Assembly: GCA_002404055.1 (NCBI GenBank)
Contig: DHIZ01000301.1
Location: 1,125-28,309 of the forward strand
Length of the DNA stretch: 27,185 nt
Direction: 5' to 3'
From: Chloroflexi bacterium UBA4733
Lineage (GTDB): Bacteria > Chloroflexota > UBA4733
The position numbers and the translations under genes are program-made. Positions 14,901 to 22,635 of the stretch are shown here, piece after piece. The notes beneath the pieces were generated by a model that saw nothing but the letters and a program-made list of their open reading frames with translations, did not search any database and was not told the DNA's origin. How positions within the stretch are numbered: position 1 is the first letter of the stretch; each line of letters opens with the position of its first letter.

Positions 14901-15762
14901 GCAAGGGCGCTCCTTGGAGCGAGTTCAAGGTCGCTGGGTCTTCAGCGGCCTGCTGGAAGCGACGTCGGGCCTGCACGTTGGCGCTGGAATGAGCAACCTC
15001 CTGGCTGTCGATAGCGCCGTGGTGCGCGACGTGGGCGGCCGCGCCTACCTGCCCGCCACGACGCTCAAAGGCGCGCTGCGCGCCTGTGTTGACCGCCTGG
15101 CCCCGGTGGTCGGCGCCGAGCGCGGCCTGACGGCCTGCGGCATGTCGCCACGCGAAGAGGCTTGCCCATCGCCAGTGGGATCGGCGGCGTATCGCGCAGT
15201 GGAGAGTGCGCTGCGCGAGTTTCGTGGCACGCCCCGGGAGCGCGATGCGCAACTCCTCCAGTTGCTGGAGGAACGGCTGTGTTCGTCCTGCCGCCTTTTC
15301 GGCTCGCCCTGGCTGGCCGGCCGTCTCTCCTTTGCCGATGCCCTGCCGAGCGGTGACATCGACGTACCCGTGGAGATCCGCGACGGCGTCGGCATTGATC
15401 GCGACAGCGGTGTGGCCCGCGAGACAAGCCATTACAGCTACGAAGCCTTACCGTCAAACCTCCAGTTCGACTTCCGGCTGGATGCCCAGAATTTGGATGA
15501 GGCCGACCAGGCACTGCTGGCCATCGGCTTGAGCGAGTGGCGGCACGGCAACCTGCGCCTCGGCGGCGGCAAGGGGCGCGGATTGGGGCACTCGCGGCTC
15601 ACGTTGCAGTCTGTTGGAACGATCACCTTCGCCTCCGCCCCCCCCGACGCACGCCAGGAATATCTTCGCCACGGTACGCTGCAGCAGGTGGCGCCGGACG
15701 CCTGGCTGGAGACGGCGCTGGCCTGGCTCTTCCAGAGTAGAAATGAGACGGCAGGTGCATAA
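14893..15762 (+). CDS. csm3: Csm3-like RAMP with catalytic aspartate retained
   Basis: A 289-residue Cas7-family backbone subunit. The order of motifs is canonical: GLHVGAG (about 26-32), AVDSAVVRD with Asp40 at the position of the Csm3 RNase aspartate (Asp33 in well-studied Csm3), YLPATTLKGALR, a CSSCRLFG pair, the thumb-like GVGIDRDSG, and the glycine-rich LRLGGGKGRGLG loop. Csm3 subunits bind the crRNA in a filament and cut the target RNA every six bases. Of the Cas7-type proteins in this operon, this is the only one in which I can place the catalytic aspartate with confidence. GTG overlaps the preceding TGA. The length suits a Csm3 with a small C-terminal helix. Confidence 0.82.
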   Translation: MTEQGRSLERVQGRWVFSGLLEATSGLHVGAGMSNLLAVDSAVVRDVGGRAYLPATTLKGALRACVDRLAPVVGAERGLTACGMSPREEACPSPVGSAAYRAVESALREFRGTPRERDAQLLQLLEERLCSSCRLFGSPWLAGRLSFADALPSGDIDVPVEIRDGVGIDRDSGVARETSHYSYEALPSNLQFDFRLDAQNLDEADQALLAIGLSEWRHGNLRLGGGKGRGLGHSRLTLQSVGTITFASAPPDARQEYLRHGTLQQVAPDAWLETALAWLFQSRNETAGA

Positions 15763-16753
15763 GCAACTGCTCAACGAGTGCCGCATCACCGGCACGCTCA
15801 GCACGAGCTCACCGCTGCTGATCCGCTCAGCAGTGGAAACCGTCGCAGGCCCGGAAGTCGGTGTCGCCTTGACCGTCCGAGACGGCCTGGACCAGCCCTA
15901 TTTGCCCGGCAGTTCCCTCAAGGGCGCCATGCGCAGCCAGGCGGAACGTATCTTGCGCACCTTACGGCCCAACAGCGCCTGCAATCCGCTGGACGACCGT
16001 GGTCCGCAGCGCTCCTGTGGTCGCCGCCTGGACGAGCGAGAACGCGAGGGGCAACGCACCGACCGCCACCAAACCGTCGCGCCGGCAACCGCCTATCGCG
16101 ACTCCTGCGCCGCCTGCAAGACCTTCGGTTCCGCTTCTCTGGCTGGTCGGGTGATAGTTGCCGACGGTTACCTGCATGGTGCGGCCGTACCGGCTCTGGT
16201 GCGACGCGACGGCATCGGCATTGATCGCTTCAGCGGCGCCGCCAGCCTTCGTTCGCGCTACGAGTTGGAGGCCGTCACCGATGTGACCTTCGGCATCGCG
16301 GTAACGCTGCAAAACTTCGAGATCTGGCAGTTCAGCCTGCTCTGCCTGGTGCTCCAGGACCTCGTGGCAGGCCGCCTGCCCCTGGGCTCGGGGAAGTCTC
16401 GCGGCCTCGGCCAGGTGCAGGGCGAGATTCAGGCCATCGAGCTGGCCTACGTGCGCTCGGCGCGCTCGACCGATGTCGAAGGCGACCTGTTGGGCGTGGG
16501 GGCCTTGATCGACGATCCAGGTCGCTACGGCTACCGCACCGGCGACCGTCTCGCCCATGGGCAGGGAGCCACCCAGGAAGAGCAGGGCATTCGGCGCCTC
16601 CATCGCTACACGGCGCAGCAGTTCCCCTGGGCGGCGTTGACGGACTCCTTGCTACGGTATCTGGAGCACGACTACCGACCGTCGCCCTGGCTGGGTCGGG
16701 AGGGAGAGGGTGAGGCCGCCGATGCCGCGCGTACACGCCAGCCGGCTCACTAA
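15743..16753 (+). CDS. Csm3-like RAMP lacking the usual catalytic aspartate
   Basis: A 336-residue Cas7-family protein. It has SSPLLIRS near the N-terminus, PYLPGSSLKGAMR (a classic Csm3 lysine loop), an Arg/Asp-rich insertion (about 80-110), a CAACKTFG pair, DGIGIDRFSG and the LPLGSGKSRGLG loop. Where Csm3 has its RNase Asp in a VDNPVIRD-like string, this protein reads GVALTVRD, with Val at the equivalent position, so it is probably a structural, non-cutting segment. A C-terminal extension of about 100 residues follows the glycine loop. The start is uncertain: the ATG at 15743 overlaps the upstream gene by 20 bases, and a GTG at 15755 is an alternative. It ends within csx19. Confidence 0.78.
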   Translation: MRRQVHKQLLNECRITGTLSTSSPLLIRSAVETVAGPEVGVALTVRDGLDQPYLPGSSLKGAMRSQAERILRTLRPNSACNPLDDRGPQRSCGRRLDEREREGQRTDRHQTVAPATAYRDSCAACKTFGSASLAGRVIVADGYLHGAAVPALVRRDGIGIDRFSGAASLRSRYELEAVTDVTFGIAVTLQNFEIWQFSLLCLVLQDLVAGRLPLGSGKSRGLGQVQGEIQAIELAYVRSARSTDVEGDLLGVGALIDDPGRYGYRTGDRLAHGQGATQEEQGIRRLHRYTAQQFPWAALTDSLLRYLEHDYRPSPWLGREGEGEAADAARTRQPAH

Positions 16754-17219
16754 GGCCGACCTGGGGTCCTTGCTGGATGAGTTGAGCGCCGAGTTGCGCT
16801 ACATTTACCTGGAGTCGGTCACCGACAGCACGTGGTCGCGCTACGGCCGGGCCTTGCCATTCGACGCCGCGCTGCGCGGTCGAGCGTTTGGTCCCAACTG
16901 TGACGTGCAGTTCCAGCGCGACGGCGACAGTGTCCGTCTAACCGTGCTGGCCGACAGCGCACGGACGACGCCACTGGTCGGTCCGACCTTGGACCTGACC
17001 CCGTACGACAGGGAGGACGTAACGTACTTGCTGTGGGGGCGCTACGCGCGAGCGTCCAATGCCTGGGTCGAGCCGGGGTTCCGGCAGCACTGGCAGTACC
17101 CGCTGGAGGGTCAACCCGATCGCGTCGGCGTCCGCGCTGTCGAGTACCGGGAACGGACCTCCGGTGCGCTTCAGTATGTGCGCTACGTCGACCTGGTACC
17201 GGTAAGGGACGCCGAGTGA
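16722..17219 (+). CDS. csx19: Csx19-like subtype III-D accessory subunit
   Basis: A 165-residue protein resembling Csx19 (TIGR03984), a small family found in III-D loci. Visible hallmarks are the helical start (LTKADLGSLLDELSAELRYIYLESVTD), a central DAALRGRAFGPNCDVQFQRDGDSVRLTVLAD beta segment, and an aromatic-rich second half (YLLWGRYARASNAWVEPGFRQHW). In the III-D complexes studied it is a structural component; its exact role is not well understood. The open frame begins with a GTG at 16710, but the ATG at 16722 has a better spaced GGTGAGG upstream. It overlaps the preceding RAMP gene by about 30 bases, and its TGA overlaps the next GTG. The assignment rests on position plus recalled motif, so it is fairly but not fully certain. 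Confidence 0.72.
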   Translation: MPRVHASRLTKADLGSLLDELSAELRYIYLESVTDSTWSRYGRALPFDAALRGRAFGPNCDVQFQRDGDSVRLTVLADSARTTPLVGPTLDLTPYDREDVTYLLWGRYARASNAWVEPGFRQHWQYPLEGQPDRVGVRAVEYRERTSGALQYVRYVDLVPVRDAE

Positions 17220-18715
17220 ACCCATATACCTTTGTACCGCTGGCCGGACTGCCGTTGCGGGAGCGGGCCGCTGGTCATGCGCAGTTCAGCGGACACAGCG
17301 GGACGCTGTGCTGCCGGCTCACGGCGCGGACGCCGCTCTTCCTGTTTGATCCCCGCCGCGCGCACCAAGCCGACCCGCCCGCCGCGCCAGGCCACGTTGT
17401 GGCCGATTTTCCCACCGACGACCAGGGCCGGCCTCTGGTATGGGCGACTGCCCTGCGCGGCGCCATCCGCGGCGTGGCGGAGGCCGCATCCCGCTCCTGT
17501 CTGGCGCTCTTCGATGGCCATTATGAGCGCTGGACCGTCGACTACCGTTCTCGCCTACCCGGCGCCTACCGGCACTGTGAACCCGGCGACCAGCTCTGCC
17601 CGGCCTGCCGCCTCTTTGGCACGGTTGGCGGGACCCTCTCCGGCTACGCCGGCGCCGTGTCCATCAGCGACGCCACCGCCGACGCTGACGCCGCCCCGTT
17701 GGGTGAACGGATCACCGTCTCGGCAATCCAGAGTCCCAAGCCGCACCACGCAGCCTTCTACCTGACCGCGAGTGGCGAGCCGGCGGGGCGCAAGTTCTAT
17801 TACCACCACCCGAACGGGCCAACGGCCACCATTGAACGCTCGCGCTTCACGCGCACTGTCCAGCCCCTCACTGCCGGGTCCACGCTCGCCTTCACCCTCT
17901 CCTTCCGCAATCTCAGCGACGACGACCTCCAACTGCTGCTCTATGCGCTGTTGCTCGAGCCGGGGATGGGCCACAAACTGGGGATGGGCAAGCCAATCGG
18001 TCTGGGGAGCCTCGTCCTGGAGTTGCACTCCGCGCAGAACATGTCGGCGCGCGACACGGCCCTGGGACGACTCGCAACGGAGCTGACCGGCGAGGCTTTG
18101 CAGGCGTGGGCCGATGGCCTGACCGCCCCGCTGCGCGCCGCCACTGATCAACACCTCGTCGCCCTGCGTGGCGTGCTGGCGCTCGACCCCGGGCGCCCGG
18201 TGGCCTACCCGACGGCCGACTGGTTCCGCAGTCACCCAACGGCCCCGCTCAGCGATGTTCCCGACCTCGTCGCGCCGCCGCCCGCCCCGCGTCGTGCGCC
18301 GGAGCGCGCGCCGCTGGCGCCGGTGTTTGATCGTCCTGCGCGCACGATGCCCACGGGCGATCGTCCTTCCGAGCGACGTGACCCGCCCCCCTCCCGCGGC
18401 GAAGGACGCCGACCGCCATTCGGCCGGCCCGAAGTGGATGACCGTCCCCTACGCGGTCAGCATCGACCCGAACCACGGCCGGCGCCATCTGAGGTAGCAC
18501 CGGTCCGGCCCTCACCGGTTCAGCAGCCAGTACCACCCTCTATTGAGGAACCCGTCGTTGCTGACCGGCCGGCCACACTGGAGGATCTGGTGCGCCGCTT
18601 CAGCCAGGCCAGCGACCGGCCGGCGCGCACGGACCCCACGAAGACCAAGGAAAGCGCGCGTGCTCGGGAAGAGCAGCGCCGCCTGATGGAACAACTGCGC
18701 CAGCGACGGGAGTAG
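17216..18715 (+). CDS. TIGR03986-type RAMP with long disordered basic tail
   Basis: A 499-residue RAMP protein that opens with NPYTFVPL, the start typical of TIGR03986 proteins of III-D loci. ARTPLFLF, the loop LVWATALRGAIR (Lys replaced by Arg), CPACRLFG at about residues 121-128 of the chain, and LLEPGMGHKLGMGKPIGLG (glycine-rich loop) follow. It is a Cas7-like subunit carrying an insertion. Residues about 345-499 are low-complexity, rich in Pro, Arg, Asp and Ala, with five DRP repeats, ending in a charged helix (EDLVRRFSQAS; EEQRRLMEQLRQRRE). This tail may tether RNA or partner subunits. The GTG start overlaps the csx19 stop. It is the last gene of the operon; 82 bases separate it from the Uma2 gene. 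Confidence 0.8.
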   Translation: MNPYTFVPLAGLPLRERAAGHAQFSGHSGTLCCRLTARTPLFLFDPRRAHQADPPAAPGHVVADFPTDDQGRPLVWATALRGAIRGVAEAASRSCLALFDGHYERWTVDYRSRLPGAYRHCEPGDQLCPACRLFGTVGGTLSGYAGAVSISDATADADAAPLGERITVSAIQSPKPHHAAFYLTASGEPAGRKFYYHHPNGPTATIERSRFTRTVQPLTAGSTLAFTLSFRNLSDDDLQLLLYALLLEPGMGHKLGMGKPIGLGSLVLELHSAQNMSARDTALGRLATELTGEALQAWADGLTAPLRAATDQHLVALRGVLALDPGRPVAYPTADWFRSHPTAPLSDVPDLVAPPPAPRRAPERAPLAPVFDRPARTMPTGDRPSERRDPPPSRGEGRRPPFGRPEVDDRPLRGQHRPEPRPAPSEVAPVRPSPVQQPVPPSIEEPVVADRPATLEDLVRRFSQASDRPARTDPTKTKESARAREEQRRLMEQLRQRRE

Positions 18716-18746
18716 TGCGCTATGTGGTGGCGCGGCGTCCTGCCGG

Positions 18747-18752
18747 TACACT
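18747..18752 (+). promoter_or_regulatory. possible -10 box before the Uma2 gene
   Basis: TACACT lies in the short gap after the cas operon, 45 bases before the Uma2 ATG. The -35 region is poor. It is the same hexamer as in the stronger promoter at 6474-6479. Confidence 0.22.
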
Positions 18753-18797
18753 GAAGCGCCGACCTTCCCTCCTCGGCTGCGAAAGGACCGAACTCCA

Positions 18798-19391
18798 ATG
18801 GCTGTTGCCCTCGCTTCAACACCCGAAAAAACGCGCTACAGCATTGACGACCTGGAACGGTGCCCCGACGACGGCAAGCTGCGCGAACTCGCCGATGGGC
18901 AGATTGTGGAGTGGGACGTGACTTCGCGGTATCACGGGTGGTTGTTGATGGCGCTCGGCGCCCTGGTGACCAACTTTGTTTTCGAGCGTCGCCTTGGCAT
19001 TGTTGTCGGGGCCGATCCGCTCGTCCAGATACAGGGGAGTCGCTACGACGCCCGTGGACCGGACGTAGCCTTCTTTGCTCGTCGCCAGACTCGGCAGGAC
19101 CTGAAGGCAGCGGTATCCGTTGATGTTCCAAATTTTGTGATCGAAGTTCTTGCTCCGTCAGATCGTGCGGTGGCAGTTCAACAGAAGGTATTGGACTGGC
19201 TGCGGGCAGGTGTGCGGCTGCTCTGGTACGTGGATCCGGAAACCGGGACCACCACCGTGTATCACGATGGCCGGGTGACTGGCGTTGGACCAGATGAAGT
19301 CCTGAATGGCGCTGACGTGCTGCCCGGATTCTCAGTCCGACTGCGCGACCTGTTTGACCACCTGGAGGCCGTCCAGGCACCCCTGGAATAG
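18798..19391 (+). CDS. Uma2 family (DUF820) restriction-endonuclease-fold protein
   Basis: A 197-residue PD-(D/E)XK-superfamily protein of the Uma2/DUF820 family, common as paralogues in cyanobacteria and Chloroflexota; the biological role is not established. The N-terminal helix YSIDDLERCPDDGKLRELADGQIVEWD is typical, and the putative active-site acids lie in GPDVAFF and NFVIEVLAPSD. These are followed by QQKVLDWLRAGVRLLWYVDPET. AAAGGA at 18782-18787 supports the start. It is on the same strand as the type III-D operon, but has no CARF or other signalling domain, so a functional link is only positional. Its stop lies four bases from that of the convergent pdxA-like gene, leaving no room for a terminator. 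Confidence 0.85.
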   Translation: MAVALASTPEKTRYSIDDLERCPDDGKLRELADGQIVEWDVTSRYHGWLLMALGALVTNFVFERRLGIVVGADPLVQIQGSRYDARGPDVAFFARRQTRQDLKAAVSVDVPNFVIEVLAPSDRAVAVQQKVLDWLRAGVRLLWYVDPETGTTTVYHDGRVTGVGPDEVLNGADVLPGFSVRLRDLFDHLEAVQAPLE

Positions 19392-19395
19392 CCTG

Positions 19396-20403
19396 TTACT
19401 TTGCTGACCCGGCCATCTGTGCAGCCAGCTTGATGGCCACGCGCATGCTGCGGGCATTGGCGATCCCCTTGCCTGCGATGGCGAAGCCGGTGCCGTGGTC
19501 CACTGAGGTGCGCACAAAGGGCAGCCCCAGCGTTATGTTCACGCCGCCGTAGAAGTCGGTCAGCTTGATGGCAATATGCCCCTGGTCGTGATACATGGCG
19601 ACCACGCAGTCGAACTTGCCTTCGCCGGCCTCGTAGAAAATCGTGTCGGGCGGCCAGGGGCCGCTGGCGTCGATACCGGAGGCCACGGCGTCGGCAATGG
19701 CCGGGGCAATCTCGGTGGCATCCTCGCTGCCGAAGAGGCCGTGCTCGCCGGCATGCGGATTCAACCCGGCGACGGCGATGCGCGGCTGCGCGACGCCGAG
19801 TCGGCGGCAGCCTTCTGCCGCGATGCGAATCGTTTCCAACACACGGTCCCGGCGCACACGCTCGCAAGCCTCACGCAGCGAGACGTGCGTCGAGACGTGG
19901 ACCACGCGCAGCCGCTCTGTGGCCAGCATCATGGCGACCCGACTGCCGGCCATCTCCGCCAGCAATTCCGTGTGCCCGGTGAACGGCACGCCAGCCAGCG
20001 TCACCGCCTCCTTATTGACCGGCGCCGTGACGATACCCGCCACCTCCCCGGCCAGGGCCAGCTCGGCGCCACGACGCACCCAGGCCACCGCGGCGCGCCC
20101 CGCCTCAGCCGAGAGCACGCCGGCAGCGACGCCGTCCAGCGCGATATCGGCCACCTGCAGCACGTCGATCCGCCCGGGCTGCCGCCCGACATCGGTCAGG
20201 ATTCCAGCCTCCAGCACGTCGGCTTGCTCGCCGAGTGCCGTCCGCGTCCGCTCTAATAGCCGTGCGTCCCCTATCACGAACGGACGGCACTCGGCAAACA
20301 CCGTGCGGTCCTGCAGGGCCTTGACGATCACCTCCGGTCCCACGCCGGCCGGATCGCCCATCGTCAGCGCCAGCAAGGGCAACGACTCCCCCGACGTGTT
20401 CAT
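19396..20403 (-). CDS. pdxA: PdxA-family dehydrogenase, likely PdxA2 (four-carbon acid catabolism)
   Basis: A 335-residue metal- and NAD-dependent dehydrogenase of the PdxA family. GDPAGVGPEV (about 16-25), VHVSTHVSLREACERV, NPHAGEHGLFGSEDATEI and MYHDQGHIAIKL carry the expected metal-binding histidines. Classical PdxA oxidises 4-phosphohydroxythreonine in vitamin B6 synthesis. Here the start overlaps the stop of an acid-sugar kinase (ATGA at 20400-20403), and such kinase-PdxA2 pairs oxidise 4-phospho-D-threonate or 4-phospho-D-erythronate, with decarboxylation to dihydroxyacetone phosphate. I therefore favour the PdxA2 role. No other B6 gene is in the window. It is cytosolic, and its length is normal. 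Confidence 0.88.
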   Translation of the reverse strand: MNTSGESLPLLALTMGDPAGVGPEVIVKALQDRTVFAECRPFVIGDARLLERTRTALGEQADVLEAGILTDVGRQPGRIDVLQVADIALDGVAAGVLSAEAGRAAVAWVRRGAELALAGEVAGIVTAPVNKEAVTLAGVPFTGHTELLAEMAGSRVAMMLATERLRVVHVSTHVSLREACERVRRDRVLETIRIAAEGCRRLGVAQPRIAVAGLNPHAGEHGLFGSEDATEIAPAIADAVASGIDASGPWPPDTIFYEAGEGKFDCVVAMYHDQGHIAIKLTDFYGGVNITLGLPFVRTSVDHGTGFAIAGKGIANARSMRVAIKLAAQMAGSAK

Positions 20404-21653
20404 TGCAGCATCACCTCTTCTCCTGCCAAATACCGGTGGGCCCGGAGCAGCGTATCATCGCTGCCAAAGCCACCTGCCTTGGTAACCAGTACGAGTCCCG
20501 GCACGCCATCAAGCGCCCGCAAAGCCGGCATCCCTTCCAGCACGCGTCCCGACACGGAGAGAAGCCGGATGCCCAACCGGTCGCACAGCACCCGGGCAAT
20601 CCCCCCGCCGGTGCAAAACACGCGCCGGATGGCATGGGCCGAAATCAACGCCGCGGCCGCCGCGGCGATGCCGGCTGCCACGCTCAGCGGGTTCGCCGCT
20701 GGAACCGGCGACGTTGCCAGGAGCAACACTGCCGGATCGCTGCTGGCTTGCGCCACTACCGCCTTAATCACTCTGCTGTCGGTCCCCGCGTCCGCAGGCG
20801 GCCACACCACGGCCGGTCCGAACCGTTCAGCCGCGAGCGCCAGTTGCCGGCGGGACGCCGGCTGTCGACTCCCGACGACCAGGAGCACCGCGTGCGCTCG
20901 CGTCAACTGGGGGGCGTCAAGAATAGTCTGCCGTTGCGCCCGGGCCAGGGCGGCGGCCAGGCCGGCCGAGCCGGCAACGGCAACACCGGGTCCCAGGCCG
21001 TCGGCAGCAGCGACCAGCATGTCCAGATCCCCATCGGTCGTCGCGTCAGCAATCACGATAGTTCCAGGCTGCGCCGCTTGCAATACTATCCGAACGGCGG
21101 CAGGTCCCCGGCGCACCAGGGCCAGCGGCAATATGTGCAATGGCAACCCTGTTGGCTGCAGCATCGTGGGCAGGTGCTGAGCCTCTTGGGCGCGGTTGCT
21201 GGACGGTGCGGTAGGCCGAAGCGATCCTCCGACCAGTCCGCGTCCTTGCGCCGGGTATGACGGCGCCACCAGCAGCAAGGAACAATCGATACCGGTGGCG
21301 AAGGCCCCCAGTTCGGCGGCAACGTTGCCGCGCAGCGTCGAGTCCATCTTCTTGTACCAGAGGCGCGGTTCACGCGCCTTCAGCGCCTGGACAGCCACCG
21401 CCACACGCAGCGCCGCCGCCGAAGGCGGTAAGTCGCGGGAGTTCGTATCAATGGCCAGCACATCGGCCGGTGTTCGCTGTGCGTTCGTGCGGCCGTCGCT
21501 GGCGTCGCGGGAATCGGCTTCGACGGTCGGCACATCGGCCCAGCGCCTATCCAAATCCCCTAGCGAAAGGACCACTGAGCGGCGCGATCCGGTGAACTCC
21601 ACAGCACAGTCGGCCGCGCCGGTCAGATCGTCAGCGATGATAGCGATATCCAT
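20400..21653 (-). CDS. four-carbon acid sugar kinase family protein (DUF1537; DtnK/OtnK-like)
   Basis: A 417-residue kinase that phosphorylates four-carbon sugar acids such as D-threonate or D-erythronate. The N-terminal substrate domain begins IIADDLTGAADCAVEFT. KKMDSTLRGNVAAELGA follows at about 100-116 and SYPAQGRGLVGG after it. The C-terminal nucleotide-binding domain includes GSAGLAAALA, FCTGGGIARVL and VTKAGGFGSDDTLLRA. It is the first gene of a two-gene unit, with its TGA overlapping the ATG of the PdxA-like gene, which would take its product. A -10-like box lies about 30 bases upstream. Family placement is secure; whether the substrate is threonate, erythronate or oxo-tetronate cannot be read from the sequence. 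Confidence 0.87.
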   Translation of the reverse strand: MDIAIIADDLTGAADCAVEFTGSRRSVVLSLGDLDRRWADVPTVEADSRDASDGRTNAQRTPADVLAIDTNSRDLPPSAAALRVAVAVQALKAREPRLWYKKMDSTLRGNVAAELGAFATGIDCSLLLVAPSYPAQGRGLVGGSLRPTAPSSNRAQEAQHLPTMLQPTGLPLHILPLALVRRGPAAVRIVLQAAQPGTIVIADATTDGDLDMLVAAADGLGPGVAVAGSAGLAAALARAQRQTILDAPQLTRAHAVLLVVGSRQPASRRQLALAAERFGPAVVWPPADAGTDSRVIKAVVAQASSDPAVLLLATSPVPAANPLSVAAGIAAAAAALISAHAIRRVFCTGGGIARVLCDRLGIRLLSVSGRVLEGMPALRALDGVPGLVLVTKAGGFGSDDTLLRAHRYLAGEEVMLQ

Positions 21654-21680
21654 GCTGCGATCTGTACCTTCTCTGCAGCA

Positions 21681-21689
21681 ATGGTAGCA
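21681..21689 (-). promoter_or_regulatory. possible extended -10 of the kinase-pdxA unit
   Basis: On the minus strand TGC is followed directly by TACCAT (21681-21686), an extended -10 pattern ending 28 bases before the kinase ATG. No -35 is evident. Confidence 0.3.
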
Positions 21690-21771
21690 TCAGGAGGGGG
21701 CGAGACGCCGCGACGGGCTTTCGGCGCCCGCCTTCCACTGTCCTCGGTCGGCTCAAGGTGCTCTGTTGCTG

Positions 21772-21780
21772 TGCTATGCT
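21772..21780 (+). promoter_or_regulatory. possible extended -10 before the second Uma2 gene
   Basis: TGC followed by TATGCT lies 42 bases before the ATG at 21823. A strong AGGAGG site at 21812-21817 follows. It resembles the boxes at 43-50 and 8137-8144. Confidence 0.3.
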
Positions 21781-21822
21781 GGGCGACAGGGTTCCCGAGG
21801 CAAACAGCAGTAGGAGGCGGCG

Positions 21823-22611
21823 ATGGCGATTCTGGCCCCGGCAAGCGCGCCCCACCTGAGCAAGTTGGAACTGTTCCTCCGCACGACGCCAAGCGACACC
21901 GAGGAGGCTCCCTGGATGGTCATGGGCGACTTGCAGGTGCGCGACATCGACCTGCTCAAGCCGATCCTGCGCCTGCACATCGAGCAGCAGCAGTTGCCCT
22001 GGTACCTGGCCTCCTATCTGAAGATCAGCATGCGCCGTCCCGAGAGCGACGAACTCCTGGACGTAGCGCCTGATCTGCTGGTAGCAGAAGCCGCCGACCA
22101 ACTGCGCACCTCCTGGAACATAGCGGCAGAAGGAAAGCCGCCTGAGTTCGTGCTGGAGGTGGCATCCGGGCGGAGCTGGACGCGGGACACGAAAGAAAAG
22201 CCGGACATCTACGGGGCGATGAGTGTGACCGAATTTGCCATCTGCGCCCCGGAGCGTCGCCGTGGCCCCCAGCTCTTCGGTTACCACCGCAACGCGAGCG
22301 GGCAGTTCGTGGACTGGCGACCAGATAACCGGGGAGTCCTGTGGAGCCGAACGCTCTCGCTCGGGCTTTACGTTGAGCAGCGACTCTGGTTGCGAGCAGT
22401 CGACCAGGAGGGAAGGCGGCTGCCGGCCCCGCACGAGTCGCTGGCAGTCGAGCAGGCGGCGCGACGGGAAGCAGAGCGGCGTGCCGCCGAGGAAGTTGTC
22501 TCCCGGCAGGCAGAGGCACAGGCCCGGGCGAACGCCGAGGCGGAAGTAGCGCGGTTGCAGGAGGAACTCCGGCAACTGCGCGCGGACCTTGGCAAGATGG
22601 AGGAGCGCTGA
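21823..22611 (+). CDS. Uma2 family protein with C-terminal coiled coil
   Basis: A 262-residue Uma2/DUF820-type PD-(D/E)XK protein. The nuclease-fold core is at about residues 25-190, with APDLLVAEA (acidic position) and PPEFVLEVASGRSWTRDTKEKPDIYGAMSVTEFAI, where Glu and the downstream Lys residues suit an active site. Residues about 205-262 form an Ala/Glu/Arg-rich heptad pattern (EQAARREAERRAAEEVV...LQEELRQLRADLGKMEER), a clear coiled coil that probably drives oligomerisation. An AGGAGG ribosome-binding site precedes the ATG. It is only distantly similar to the Uma2 protein at 18798, so the two are not a recent duplication. The biological role is unknown. Confidence 0.82.
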   Translation: MAILAPASAPHLSKLELFLRTTPSDTEEAPWMVMGDLQVRDIDLLKPILRLHIEQQQLPWYLASYLKISMRRPESDELLDVAPDLLVAEAADQLRTSWNIAAEGKPPEFVLEVASGRSWTRDTKEKPDIYGAMSVTEFAICAPERRRGPQLFGYHRNASGQFVDWRPDNRGVLWSRTLSLGLYVEQRLWLRAVDQEGRRLPAPHESLAVEQAARREAERRAAEEVVSRQAEAQARANAEAEVARLQEELRQLRADLGKMEER

Positions 22612-22635
22612 ACGGGGTGCATGGGGCGTGGCTTC

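Noticed and set aside
18798..19391. Uma2 nuclease as the effector of the type III-D system
   Set aside because: It has no CARF or other cyclic-nucleotide sensor domain, a second Uma2 gene lies elsewhere in the window, and the family is widespread without CRISPR. The adjacency alone is weak.
19396..20403. PdxA as a vitamin B6 biosynthesis gene
   Set aside because: The start overlaps a DUF1537 kinase gene, which points to the catabolic PdxA2 role; the biosynthetic role is not excluded by sequence alone.
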